Assembly: GCF_001306035.1 (NCBI RefSeq)
Contig: NZ_LGCM01000034.1
Coordinates: forward strand, 1 to 64,000
Source: Levilinea saccharolytica
GTDB lineage: Bacteria; Chloroflexota; Anaerolineae; Anaerolineales; Anaerolineaceae
Direction: 5' to 3'
Length of the DNA stretch: 64,000 nucleotides
This document shows, piece by piece, positions 41,889 to 50,603 of the stretch. Position 1 is the first letter of the stretch; each line of letters starts with the position of its first letter. The notes under the pieces were generated by a model that was given only the letters and a program-made list of their open reading frames with translations, did no database searches and was not told the origin of the DNA. The translations under genes and the position numbers were made by a program.

Positions 41889-41934
41889 AACCCCCAGCAC
41901 TCGGATGACCCCCTCCAACCCGCTGGGGGTTTTT
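41889..41934 (+). terminator. Terminator-like hairpin spanning the kdpD start
   Basis: 10-bp stem AACCCCCAGC (41889-41898)/GCTGGGGGTT (41922-41931), a 23-nt loop, and a TTTTT run (41930-41934, shared with the stem end). The ATG at 41905 of kdpD lies in the loop, so the element can lower read-through from kimA and hide or present the kdpD start. Confidence 0.7.
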
Positions 41935-44571
41935 CCACATTCCACAAGGGGGGAGGGCGAGGCGGCTAACCCGCAGCGCGGCAGGCTGAAAGTGTACTTG
42001 GGCTACGCGGCGGGCGTGGGCAAGACCTCGGCCATGCTGTCCGCCGCCCGCGACCGGGCCGAGGCAGGCGTGGATGTGGCCGTGGGGGTGGTGAACACCC
42101 ACAACCGGCCCGAGATGGAAGCGCTGCTGTCGGACCTGCCGCAGATCCCGCTGCGCAAGATCTTAAGCCCGGAGCGCGTGCAGACCGAGATGGATCTGGA
42201 CGCGGTGCTGAACCGGCGCCCCGCCCTGGTGTTGGTGGACGAACTGGCCCATGCCAATTTGCCTGGCAGCCGCCATCCGCGCCGTTATCAGGACGTGCTG
42301 GATTTGTTGGAAGCCGGCCTAGACGTGTACACCACGCTCAACATTCAGCAGTTAGAGAGCCTGGGCGATGTGGTACAGCAGATCACCGGCGGGATCGTGG
42401 TCGACGCCCTGCCCGATTTTGTGCTGGATGGGGCGGATGAAATTGAGTTGGTGGACCTGCCGCCGGATGAACTGTTGGAACGGCTGCGGGACGGCAAGGT
42501 GCATTTGCCGCCGGAAGGCCCAGAAACTCAGCCCGGCTTCTTTCGCAAAGGCAACCTGACGGCGCTGCGCGAGCTGGCCCTGCGGCGGACGGCGGCGCGC
42601 GTGGATGTGCAGATGCGCGACTACATGGCCGCGCGCGACATCACCGGGCCGTGGGCAGCGGGTGAGCGCATTTTGGTGTGCGTCAGCTCCCACCCCCTGG
42701 CTGAGCGCCTGGTGCGCACGGGGCGGCGGCTGGCAGGAGACCTGGATGCACCCTGGACGGTGGCTTTTGTCGAAACCCCTGGGCATGTGCGCATGCGCCC
42801 AGAGCAGCAGCAGCGCCTGAACCAAACCCTGCTGCTGGCCGAGCAGATGGGGGCCGAGGTGGTGCGGCTGACGGGGGTGAACGCGGCCGAGACGCTTTTG
42901 GCCTATGCCCATGCCCACAACATCACCAAATTGGTGGTAGGCAAGCCGCGTTGGCCGCGCTGGGTGGAATGGGCGCGCGGTTCCATCACCCAGCAGATTT
43001 TGCGCAAGAGCGGTAGTGTGGATGTGTTTATTATTGGCGAAACAGCCGCCGAGGAAAAGTCGCCTTCGATGCGCGTGTTTCTGCACAGCCCTGCCTGGCG
43101 CTACGCGGCCGCGGCGGTGCTGGTGGGCGGGGTGACCTTGTTGGGTGTCCCTCTGCACGGGCGCATCGAACCCACCAACCTGGTGATGATTTACCTGACG
43201 GCGGTGGTGCTGGCGGCGTTGTTTTTGGGGCGCGGGCCGTCCATGCTGGCTTCCTTGTTAAGCGTGTTGGCTTTTGATTTCTTCTTCATCCGCCCCACCC
43301 TGACCCTCAGTGTGGCGGATACCGAATATCTGATCACGTTTGCCGGATTGCTACTGGTGGGCCTGGTGATCAGCAATTCCGCCGCCCTGGTGCGGGAACA
43401 GGTGGAGCAGCTGCGTAAACGCGAGGCTTTCACCGCGGCGATCAACGCCCTCAGCCGCGATTTGACCGGTCTTTCGGACCTGGATGAGATGCTGCGGGCG
43501 GTCATCCGGCGCATTCAAACCGATTTCAGTCGCGATGTGGTTCTGCTGCTGCCTGAAAACAACCATCTGAAGGTGGCCGCGGCCTCGCCCCGCCTGGAAA
43601 AGCTAGGTGAGGAGGAGATGACCGCTGCACTGTGGGCCTTTCAGCACAACCGCGAAACGGGCCTGGGAACCAGCACTCTGCCGCAGGCCGCCATGCGCTG
43701 CATCCCTCTGCAAACCGTGCACGGCCTGGTGGGGGTGATGGGCGTGCAGCCCGCTGAGGCCCAGGGGCTGCTGACTGCAGATCAGCGCCACCTGCTGGAG
43801 TCTTTTGCCAGCCTGGCCGCTTTGGCCATTGAACGCGCGCGTCTGGCGCAGCAGGCCAGCCAGACCCAGGTGCTGCAAAGCACCGAAAAATTGCAGGCGG
43901 CGCTGCTGCATTCCATCTCCCATGAGCTGCGCACCCCCTTGGTCACCATCACCGGCGCGCTCAGTTCGCTGGCCGAGGGCGAAGCCGCGCCCGCCTTGCA
44001 GCGCGAACTGGCTGAGGCCGCTTACGGCGAAGCGCGCCGCATGAACATTTTGGTGGGCAATTTGTTGGATATGAGCCGCCTGGAATCGGGCGCGTTCCGG
44101 CTGAACCGCCAACCCAGCGATTTGTGGGATTTGGCGGGCGTGGCCCTTTCGCAGTTTGGCGAGCGCCACCCCGAACGGCAGGTGCTGACCGACCTGGCCG
44201 AAGACGCCCCCCTGCTGGATGTGGATATGGCTCTGATGGTGCAGGTGCTGGTGAACTTGCTGGACAACGCCGCCAAATATTCTCCCGTGCCAGCCCCCAT
44301 TCGCCTGTTGGGGCGGCTGGAGGGCGAGGATGTGATCCTCTCGGTGGCGGATGAGGGCGTGGGCATTCCGCCGGAAGATTTGGAACGCGTGTTTGATAAG
44401 TTTTACCGCGTGCAGACCCCCGCAGGCCCGTCGGGCACAGGCCTGGGCCTGGCGATTGCCCGCGGCATCGTGGAAGCCCACGGCGGGCGTATTTGGGCGC
44501 AGAACCGGCCCGGCGGCGGCACGATCATCTCGATTCAACTGGCGCGCTGGGCAGAAAGGCAGGTGGGGTAG
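41905..44571 (+). CDS. kdpD: KdpD sensor histidine kinase
   Basis: An 888-residue membrane kinase that senses potassium status, normal length. KdpD domain (about 28-235) with Walker A GYAAGVGKT and Walker B VLVDELAHAN, USP-like domain (about 250-370), four membrane helices (DUF4118, about 385-490), a GAF-like region (about 510-640), HisKA with H673 in SISHELRTPL, and HATPase (about 770-885; NLLDNAAKYSP, DEGVGIP, GTGLGLAIARG). Start ATG 41905 or 41872; neither has a good ribosome site, and the frame upstream lies within kimA. A terminator-like hairpin covers the start. kdpE follows after 3 nt. Confidence 0.92.
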   Translation: MTPSNPLGVFPHSTRGEGEAANPQRGRLKVYLGYAAGVGKTSAMLSAARDRAEAGVDVAVGVVNTHNRPEMEALLSDLPQIPLRKILSPERVQTEMDLDAVLNRRPALVLVDELAHANLPGSRHPRRYQDVLDLLEAGLDVYTTLNIQQLESLGDVVQQITGGIVVDALPDFVLDGADEIELVDLPPDELLERLRDGKVHLPPEGPETQPGFFRKGNLTALRELALRRTAARVDVQMRDYMAARDITGPWAAGERILVCVSSHPLAERLVRTGRRLAGDLDAPWTVAFVETPGHVRMRPEQQQRLNQTLLLAEQMGAEVVRLTGVNAAETLLAYAHAHNITKLVVGKPRWPRWVEWARGSITQQILRKSGSVDVFIIGETAAEEKSPSMRVFLHSPAWRYAAAAVLVGGVTLLGVPLHGRIEPTNLVMIYLTAVVLAALFLGRGPSMLASLLSVLAFDFFFIRPTLTLSVADTEYLITFAGLLLVGLVISNSAALVREQVEQLRKREAFTAAINALSRDLTGLSDLDEMLRAVIRRIQTDFSRDVVLLLPENNHLKVAAASPRLEKLGEEEMTAALWAFQHNRETGLGTSTLPQAAMRCIPLQTVHGLVGVMGVQPAEAQGLLTADQRHLLESFASLAALAIERARLAQQASQTQVLQSTEKLQAALLHSISHELRTPLVTITGALSSLAEGEAAPALQRELAEAAYGEARRMNILVGNLLDMSRLESGAFRLNRQPSDLWDLAGVALSQFGERHPERQVLTDLAEDAPLLDVDMALMVQVLVNLLDNAAKYSPVPAPIRLLGRLEGEDVILSVADEGVGIPPEDLERVFDKFYRVQTPAGPSGTGLGLAIARGIVEAHGGRIWAQNRPGGGTIISIQLARWAERQVG

Positions 44572-44574
44572 CGT

Positions 44575-45267
44575 ATGGAAGAAACTGGCGTTCGCATTTT
44601 GGTGGTGGATGATGAACGCGCCATCCGGCGGTTTTTACGCGCCTCGCTGAGCGCCCACGGCCATACCATTCTGGAGGCAGCCGCCGGGCGCGAGGCGCTC
44701 AGCGCGGTGGCCGAGCAGCGCCCCGACATCATTTTCCTGGATTTGGGCCTGCCGGATATGGATGGGGTGGAGGTGACGCGCCAGATCCGCGAATGGAGCG
44801 ACACGCCCATCATCATCCTTTCGGTACGCGACCGCGAAGCGGATAAAATTGCCGCGCTGGAGGCGGGCGCGGATGATTACCTGGTGAAACCGTTTGGCAT
44901 GGGCGAATTGATGGTGCGCATGCGGGCGGTGCTGCGGCGCGTGTGGCAGGCGCACCGGCAGGAAGCCGTGTTTCAGAGCGGTGAGTTGAAGGTGGATTAC
45001 ACCCGCCGCCGGGTATGGGTGGGGGAGCGGGAAGTGAACCTGACCCCGACAGAATACGACCTGCTGAAGCTGCTGGCACAGAACGCGGGCAAGGTTTTAA
45101 CCCACCCGCACATGATTCAGAAAATTTGGGGCAGCGACCTGATTGGCGCGGATCATTTGCTGCGGGTCAACATCAGCAATTTGCGCAAGAAATTGGAGGC
45201 CGACCCGGCCCGCCCGCAGTATATCCTCACCGAGGCAGCGGTGGGCTACCGTTTGCGGTTGGAATGA
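44575..45267 (+). CDS. kdpE: KdpE response regulator
   Basis: A 230-residue OmpR-type regulator: receiver with acidic VVDDE, phospho-acceptor D56 (FLDLGLPD), K105, and a C-terminal winged helix (about 130-228, ending AAVGYRLRLE). Usually it activates kdpFABC. No Kdp ATPase genes are in the window, so kimA next door, or genes elsewhere, are the possible targets. No obvious terminator follows; the AT-rich promoter region of the PKD gene begins about 60 nt downstream. Confidence 0.92.
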   Translation: MEETGVRILVVDDERAIRRFLRASLSAHGHTILEAAAGREALSAVAEQRPDIIFLDLGLPDMDGVEVTRQIREWSDTPIIILSVRDREADKIAALEAGADDYLVKPFGMGELMVRMRAVLRRVWQAHRQEAVFQSGELKVDYTRRRVWVGEREVNLTPTEYDLLKLLAQNAGKVLTHPHMIQKIWGSDLIGADHLLRVNISNLRKKLEADPARPQYILTEAAVGYRLRLE

Positions 45268-45330
45268 AAGAAAATGTTTAGGCGCGCCTAAAAAATTCTA
45301 AAGTTTCAATATAAGAATCAAGCATCCCTA

Positions 45331-45359
45331 TTGACTCTTTGACTTCCTTTATCTATAAT
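45331..45359 (+). promoter_or_regulatory. Near-consensus sigma-70 promoter of the PKD-protein gene
   Basis: TTGACT (45331-45336), 17-nt spacer, TATAAT (45354-45359), in AT-rich surroundings. The expected start is near 45366, which leaves a leader of about 312 nt before ATG 45678. It is the best promoter match in the window. Confidence 0.88.
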
Positions 45360-45365
45360 AAGCAT

Positions 45366-45513
45366 GTACTCTTACCAATTTGTAAGGTCGTTCTAACCAA
45401 AATGCAAACAGTACGGCGGCTGTGAACTAAACTCTAATTTGGTCGCTTGGAGGGTGCAGAGACCCGCCGAGAGTTTAGGGAGCCAAGTAGCGAAACCGGC
45501 CCACATGGTCGGT
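45366..45513 (+). ncRNA. Structured leader RNA, candidate c-di-GMP-II-like riboswitch
   Basis: The sequence shows: a first hairpin domain closed by GTACT (45366-45370)/AGTAC (45410-45414); helix A CTAAACTCT (45427-45435)/AGAGTTTAG (45470-45478), a perfect 9 bp; helix B GGTCGCTTGG (45441-45450) with CCAAGTAGCGAAACC (45483-45497). The order A-B-A'-B' is a pseudoknot. A small hairpin GGGT/ACCC lies within. The 3' part AGTAGCGAAACCGGCC and the 5' part AATTTGG resemble the class II c-di-GMP riboswitch core (GG and CC separated from the inner stem by AA, an AGU bulge). GGCUGUG (45418-45424) can also pair with CACA...GUC (45502-45510), inside the terminator. Class assignment is inference from memory. 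That it is a structured regulatory RNA is well supported. Confidence 0.55.
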
Positions 45514-45519
45514 TTTTTT
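45493..45519 (+). terminator. Intrinsic terminator in the leader of the PKD-protein gene
   Basis: Stem AAACCGGCC/GGTCGGTTT (45493-45501, 45507-45515, one G-U pair) with loop CACAT, and a T-run to 45519. Its 5' arm overlaps helix B of the leader RNA, so the two structures exclude each other. Confidence 0.85.
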
Positions 45520-45677
45520 ATTTACCCTCTTTGGTTTGAAAGATCTTCCGCTTGGGATTTCCTGCCCTCATCACCGCTCCCTCAAGCGTCTGGGAATCAC
45601 CTGTTCTGGGTCACGGCGTTGGACCCACCGACGTTTACCGAATGTATCGCGGTCTAGTGGAATGAGTGGAGGGAACC

Positions 45678-48600
45678 ATGTATCCAAAAATCAATCAATT
45701 GATGCGCAAAACCATGCGGGCCAGCTACATGCTGGGCGTGGTGCTGCTCATCGCAGGCATGCTGCTTTCGGCGATGAACCAGCCCGCCCTGGCGGCCAGC
45801 GCCCCGGTGACGCCCCCGCCGCCGGTGGATAACGATGATGTCATTGTGGAACCGGAGCCGGTGGAGACGGCCGTGCCGGATGACCCGGCGCCGCCCGAAG
45901 AAGATCCCCTACCTACGGAAGATCCTGCTCCCACCGTCTCCCCGGTGACCCCGCGCGAGGATCCCATTCACAGCAACGACTCGGATGGGGACGGCGTGGG
46001 GGAGGGGGATAACTGCCCGTACATCGCCAACCCGGATCAGGCGGACGCCAATCAGAACGGCATTGGCGACGCCTGTGAAGACACCCAGGCGGCCAATGTT
46101 CCCAGCGCGGTGCATGACTTCAGCGTGAGCATGAATGGGGTCTTTGTGGAATTCACCCATATCGGCCCGGCGTCGTTCTCCTATTCGTGGAATTTTGGCG
46201 ACGGCAACAGCAGCAGCGAAGAGAACCCCCTGCATGAGTACGCCGCGGCGGGCACCTATTCGGTGACGCTGACCGTGGTGGAAACGGAGGGCGGCAGCCC
46301 CATCGCCGTCACCAAAGCGGTGGTGGTGACGGATACCGTCCTGCCGCCGATGGTTTGCGATTTCAGCCTGAGCCATGACGGCGGCGACACGCCCACCGTG
46401 CCGCTGACGGTTTCGTTTAACAACCTCAGCGAAAATGCGGACAGCTTCACCTGGACGTTTGGCGACGGTTCGGGCAGCATTCTGACCAACCCTACCCACA
46501 CCTACACCACCGCGGGCACGTTCAACATCCTTCTGGTGTGCTCCCGCCCCGGCGAGACCCTGCAAGCTACCGGGCAGGTTTCCATCGCCCCGGCGACTTC
46601 CAGCCTGTCGGCCACCTTTGTTTCCACCCAGGCCAGCCCGGCGGATCTGTTCACCTTCAACTTTGACGCCACCGCGGTCAGCACCGGCACGATCACCGGC
46701 TACGCCTGGACCTTTGGGGACGGCGGCAGCAGCAGCGAAGAAGACCCCACCCACACCTATGCTGCCCCGGGCACCTATTACGTGCATCTGGTGGTGACGG
46801 ACAGTTTGGGCAACACCGTGCACGCTTTTGGCGCGGTGGAAATTTATGTGGGGGCGCCCGCCCCGCTGCCCGCCTTCAGCGTCAGTCCGCAAACCGGCCC
46901 TGCCCCGTTGGAAGTGAGCATCAGCAACGAGACCAGCGGCGGCCCGGTGACGCAGTGGTCGTGGAATTTCGGCGACGGCTACACCCTGGTGACCACGGAT
47001 AACCTGCCGTCTCTCGAACACACCTATACCTCGATCGGAACCTACACCATCACCCTCAACGCCAGCGGCCCTGGCGGATCGGGCACGACCTATAAGCAGG
47101 TGGTGGTGACGGTCAACGATACGCCTGTGCAGGCGCAGTTCAGCCACGAATTTGTGGGCAGCTACGGCCCCGACGGCCAGCAGGTGTGCTTCAGCAACGA
47201 CAGCACCGGGCCAGTGGCTAGCTTCCAATGGAATTTGGCCTCAGGCGGCGCCAGCACCGAGATGAACCCCTGCGCGTACTTCACCGAAGGGACTTACATC
47301 ATTGAGCTGCGCGTGGTGGGCACCAGCGGCCAGATTTCGACGGCCAGCAAGCGCCTGAATGTGGTTCCCAACACCATCCCGCCGATCGCCAGTTTTAACG
47401 TCAACGCCACCAGCGGCACCACTGTCACGAATTTCAACTTCACCGACACCAGCACGGGGGTCATCACCAACTGGTCGTGGGACTTTGGCGACGGCAGCGC
47501 GCTGGTGACCACCCGCAATGTGTCCAATAAACGCTTCAACACGGCTGGAGCCTATGTGGTCACGCTGACCGTCACCGGCCCAGGGGGCAGCTCTTCGGCT
47601 TCGAAGACGCTGACGATCACGGCGGTGACGCCCACCTGTGCGATCGGCATCCAGCCGGATATCGTCCGCGCGGGCGATACGGTGACCCTGACCGGCTTCG
47701 CCAACAACCTGCCCGCGGGGGTCACGGCTACCGCCTGGGATTGGACCATCAGCAACCCGGCCCAGGCTTTGAGCGGCCAGGTGGTCACCTTCCTGGCGGC
47801 CACGCCGTCCTTCACGGCCAGCCTGCGCGTCACCTTGAGCGACGGCAGCTTCTTGAACTGCGCTCGCAGCCGCACGGTGTACGCTGCCGACTTTATCTAC
47901 GCGACCTGCTCGGCCACGCCCAACGACCCCTCGGTGGGTCAGGTGGTCAACTTTAACGTCAACCCCAGCCTGCCGGCGGGCGTGACGGTGGCTTCGTACC
48001 AATGGAATTTCAACGGCGAAGGCAGCGCGGCGATTAAGACCCCCACCTTCAGTTTCAGCACCATCGGAGCTAAAAATGTCAGTGTACTGGTCACGTCCAG
48101 TACAGGCAGCCAGACCACGGCTGTCTGCAACGTGACCGTTTACGACCAGCAGTCCCTCAGCGTGCAGGTGGACCCAGAAACGGAACTGCTGCCCTACACG
48201 GTGACCTTCACAGCCGTGGGCGGTCCGCGGGATTTCAGCGGCTTTGTGTGGACCCTGCCGGACGGCTCGACGGCCTACGGTCAGAGCGTGGACTACATCG
48301 TCACCACCGCAGGCGACCAGTGGGCTTCGGTGGTCGGCACCTGGAAGTACGGCGAGCTGACCGCATCCGGCAAGACCGTCGGCTACACCACCACCACCAT
48401 CCAGGCGGCCTTCACCCCGGATAAGTGGACCGGGGTGGTTCCGGTGGAGATTTGCTTCACCGATGAAAGCGTCAGCGAAACGCCCATCACCAGCTGGCTG
48501 TGGGATTTGGGGAACGGCGAAACCAGCACGGAACAAAACCCCTGCACGACCTACACCGTCGCGGGCGATTACACCGTCACCCTGACGATTAACAACACGG

Positions 48601-50519
48601 CGGGCCTGACGGCCATGGCCACCAATAATATCAAGGTCTTCTCGGTGGTGCAGGGCGGCTCGACCTTTACGGTTGATCCCTCTAATACGACCACCATTTG
48701 TTTCACCGTTTCCATGCAGCCGGGCGAGACGGTGGTGATGTGGGACTTCGGGGACGGCACGGTGGTGTACTTGCAGCCCAGCGATGATCCCAACTTGTGC
48801 CACACCTACGCATCCGGCGGCGACTATGAAGTCACCATGGTGGTGCAGGGTGCCATCGGGCAGTACGCCGTCCGGCGGGTGGTGACGGTCTCGGAACCGA
48901 TTGTGGACCTCAGCCTGAGCCACCGCTGTGGGGACGAGGGCATCGAGTGGCTGGTGACCAACCCCAACACCTACCCCGTCACCATTTCCTTCAGCGTGAC
49001 TGGCATCTCCGGCGGCACAGGAACCGTGGCCGCTAACGAGACCGCCATCTACGCTACCACGCCCTTGGGTACGGCGCGTAACGCCAGCGTTTCGTGGACG
49101 GCGGCGGATGAAGTGACGCGCAGCTACACGGATTCGGCGGCGGCGGATGAATGCACCACCAGCAATACACTGACCCTCACCTACCAGTGCGGTTTCGCGG
49201 ATGAAACCACCTACACCTGGCAGGTGGTCAACACCACCGGCTACACCATTGACTTCACCTGGGACGTGACCAGCACCGCCCTCAGCGGCGGCGGCAGGGT
49301 GGGCCCCAACGGTTCCACCAGCTTCACCACCCCCATCCAGAGCTTCCCCACGCGCGAAACGCAGACCCTGAATGTGTACGTGGGCGAGACGCTCATCACC
49401 AGTCAAAACAGCGGTACGCCGTGCAAGGCCGATTTGACCCTTTCGCCGGTGTGCACCGAGAACAACGAAATTTCCTGGGTGCTGAGCAACCCCAATGCTG
49501 ACCTGAGCTTTGACTACTCCTTCAGTCTGGACGTTGGAGCGGCCGTGGGGGCAGGCAGCATCGCCGGCGGTCAGACCCTTTCTATTCACACCTCGTCCAA
49601 CGGCGGCCACAGCATGGTGGTGACCTACACCGGTGTGGACGGCTCGCGCCAGGTTTCGGCGCAGTCCAGCGCCTTCCAATGCGTGCCGCCTGGCGATCTG
49701 TCGGTGACTTTCACCTGTAATCTGGAAGATAACAGCGTGGATTGGCGGGTCTCGAACCCCAACGGGTACGAGGTGGACTTTGAATACTACATTGACCGCG
49801 CGCCGGAAGGCGAGCCGGATGGAACCGGCACAGCGGCGGCCAACACCAGCGGGGTGGCTTTTACCAGCACCAGCGGCGGCGGGCACACCGTGACGATTGT
49901 GTGGATGCAGCCCGACGAGGAGACCCGCTCGGCCAGCAACACCAGCGGTGAGTTCTTCTGCGTGCCGCCGGTGGAACTGGACCTGACCTACGCCTGCCCC
50001 ACCGGTTCGGTCACGCGCCAGATCCGCTGGACGGTCTTGAACCCCAACGGCTATGATGTGGCCTTCTCGTGGTACCTCGACCGCGCGCCCACGGGCGCGG
50101 CGGACGGCAGCGGGGTGGTGCCCGGCGGTACGGTGGGCGAACCCGGCTCGCTGGAATTCCTGACCACATCGGGCGGGGCGCACACGGTGTACATCGTGTA
50201 CGGCGAGGGCGAAGGCAGCTCAGAAACCAGCGAAAGCACCGCCGCTAACTACTGCAAGCCGCCCAAGGAAGGCAACCCCGATCCCACGCCCACGCCGGGC
50301 GGTGGTGGGGGTGCGGGCGGCGGGAACTTGCCCGCCTTGCTGCCCCCGGCCAACACCGGCGATGTGCTCATCCCGGTGACCGGCGCGGACCTGCGCCAGC
50401 TGCCCTTCGCGGTGGCGGTGCAGCGCTGGCTGACCAACCTGGGCCTGCTGCTCTTGGGCGTAGGCATGGTCTTGAACGGTCTGACGCGCCGTCCGCGGCG
50501 AGGACAACCGCCGCTGTAA
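45678..50519 (+). CDS. Giant PKD-repeat surface protein with C-terminal anchor
   Basis: A 1613-residue exported protein. Signal peptide (to about residue 40, QPALA-ASA), a Pro/Glu/Asp-rich linker, a thrombospondin type 3-like Ca site (SDGDGVGEGDNCPYIANPDQ), then about nine PKD or PKD-like domains (about 120-1070; repeated WNFGDG, WTFGDG, WDFGDG and GTYTITL strands). Residues about 1075-1530 hold five Cys-containing repeats that I do not recognise (NPNGY/NPN core). A Gly-rich linker, IPVTG near residue 1565, a hydrophobic helix and RRPRRG end the chain, a sortase-like or membrane anchor. ATG 45678 with GGAGGG is the start. Probably an adhesin or matrix protein, controlled by the leader RNA. 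Confidence 0.85.
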   Translation: MYPKINQLMRKTMRASYMLGVVLLIAGMLLSAMNQPALAASAPVTPPPPVDNDDVIVEPEPVETAVPDDPAPPEEDPLPTEDPAPTVSPVTPREDPIHSNDSDGDGVGEGDNCPYIANPDQADANQNGIGDACEDTQAANVPSAVHDFSVSMNGVFVEFTHIGPASFSYSWNFGDGNSSSEENPLHEYAAAGTYSVTLTVVETEGGSPIAVTKAVVVTDTVLPPMVCDFSLSHDGGDTPTVPLTVSFNNLSENADSFTWTFGDGSGSILTNPTHTYTTAGTFNILLVCSRPGETLQATGQVSIAPATSSLSATFVSTQASPADLFTFNFDATAVSTGTITGYAWTFGDGGSSSEEDPTHTYAAPGTYYVHLVVTDSLGNTVHAFGAVEIYVGAPAPLPAFSVSPQTGPAPLEVSISNETSGGPVTQWSWNFGDGYTLVTTDNLPSLEHTYTSIGTYTITLNASGPGGSGTTYKQVVVTVNDTPVQAQFSHEFVGSYGPDGQQVCFSNDSTGPVASFQWNLASGGASTEMNPCAYFTEGTYIIELRVVGTSGQISTASKRLNVVPNTIPPIASFNVNATSGTTVTNFNFTDTSTGVITNWSWDFGDGSALVTTRNVSNKRFNTAGAYVVTLTVTGPGGSSSASKTLTITAVTPTCAIGIQPDIVRAGDTVTLTGFANNLPAGVTATAWDWTISNPAQALSGQVVTFLAATPSFTASLRVTLSDGSFLNCARSRTVYAADFIYATCSATPNDPSVGQVVNFNVNPSLPAGVTVASYQWNFNGEGSAAIKTPTFSFSTIGAKNVSVLVTSSTGSQTTAVCNVTVYDQQSLSVQVDPETELLPYTVTFTAVGGPRDFSGFVWTLPDGSTAYGQSVDYIVTTAGDQWASVVGTWKYGELTASGKTVGYTTTTIQAAFTPDKWTGVVPVEICFTDESVSETPITSWLWDLGNGETSTEQNPCTTYTVAGDYTVTLTINNTAGLTAMATNNIKVFSVVQGGSTFTVDPSNTTTICFTVSMQPGETVVMWDFGDGTVVYLQPSDDPNLCHTYASGGDYEVTMVVQGAIGQYAVRRVVTVSEPIVDLSLSHRCGDEGIEWLVTNPNTYPVTISFSVTGISGGTGTVAANETAIYATTPLGTARNASVSWTAADEVTRSYTDSAAADECTTSNTLTLTYQCGFADETTYTWQVVNTTGYTIDFTWDVTSTALSGGGRVGPNGSTSFTTPIQSFPTRETQTLNVYVGETLITSQNSGTPCKADLTLSPVCTENNEISWVLSNPNADLSFDYSFSLDVGAAVGAGSIAGGQTLSIHTSSNGGHSMVVTYTGVDGSRQVSAQSSAFQCVPPGDLSVTFTCNLEDNSVDWRVSNPNGYEVDFEYYIDRAPEGEPDGTGTAAANTSGVAFTSTSGGGHTVTIVWMQPDEETRSASNTSGEFFCVPPVELDLTYACPTGSVTRQIRWTVLNPNGYDVAFSWYLDRAPTGAADGSGVVPGGTVGEPGSLEFLTTSGGAHTVYIVYGEGEGSSETSESTAANYCKPPKEGNPDPTPTPGGGGGAGGGNLPALLPPANTGDVLIPVTGADLRQLPFAVAVQRWLTNLGLLLLGVGMVLNGLTRRPRRGQPPL

Positions 50520-50544
50520 GACCGCTCGATTATTAGGATACAAA

Positions 50545-50573
50545 CAGAGCCGCCCGTGGTTGGGGCGGCTCTG
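50545..50573. terminator. Terminator between convergent PKD-protein and DoxX-like genes
   Basis: Perfect 11-bp stem CAGAGCCGCCC (50545-50555)/GGGCGGCTCTG (50563-50573). T-rich sequence follows on the plus strand, TTTG on the minus strand. Confidence 0.8.
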
Positions 50574-50603
50574 CTCTTTGGTTCTTAGATCTCGGCGGCG
50601 GCG

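Noticed and set aside
47241-50183. A 980-codon open frame on the minus strand opposite the PKD protein gene (and a 439-codon one at 45909-47228)
   Set aside because: They have no ribosome sites, signal or domain logic; they are mirror frames produced by GC-rich third positions and the repetitive Thr/Gly/Ser codons of the real gene.
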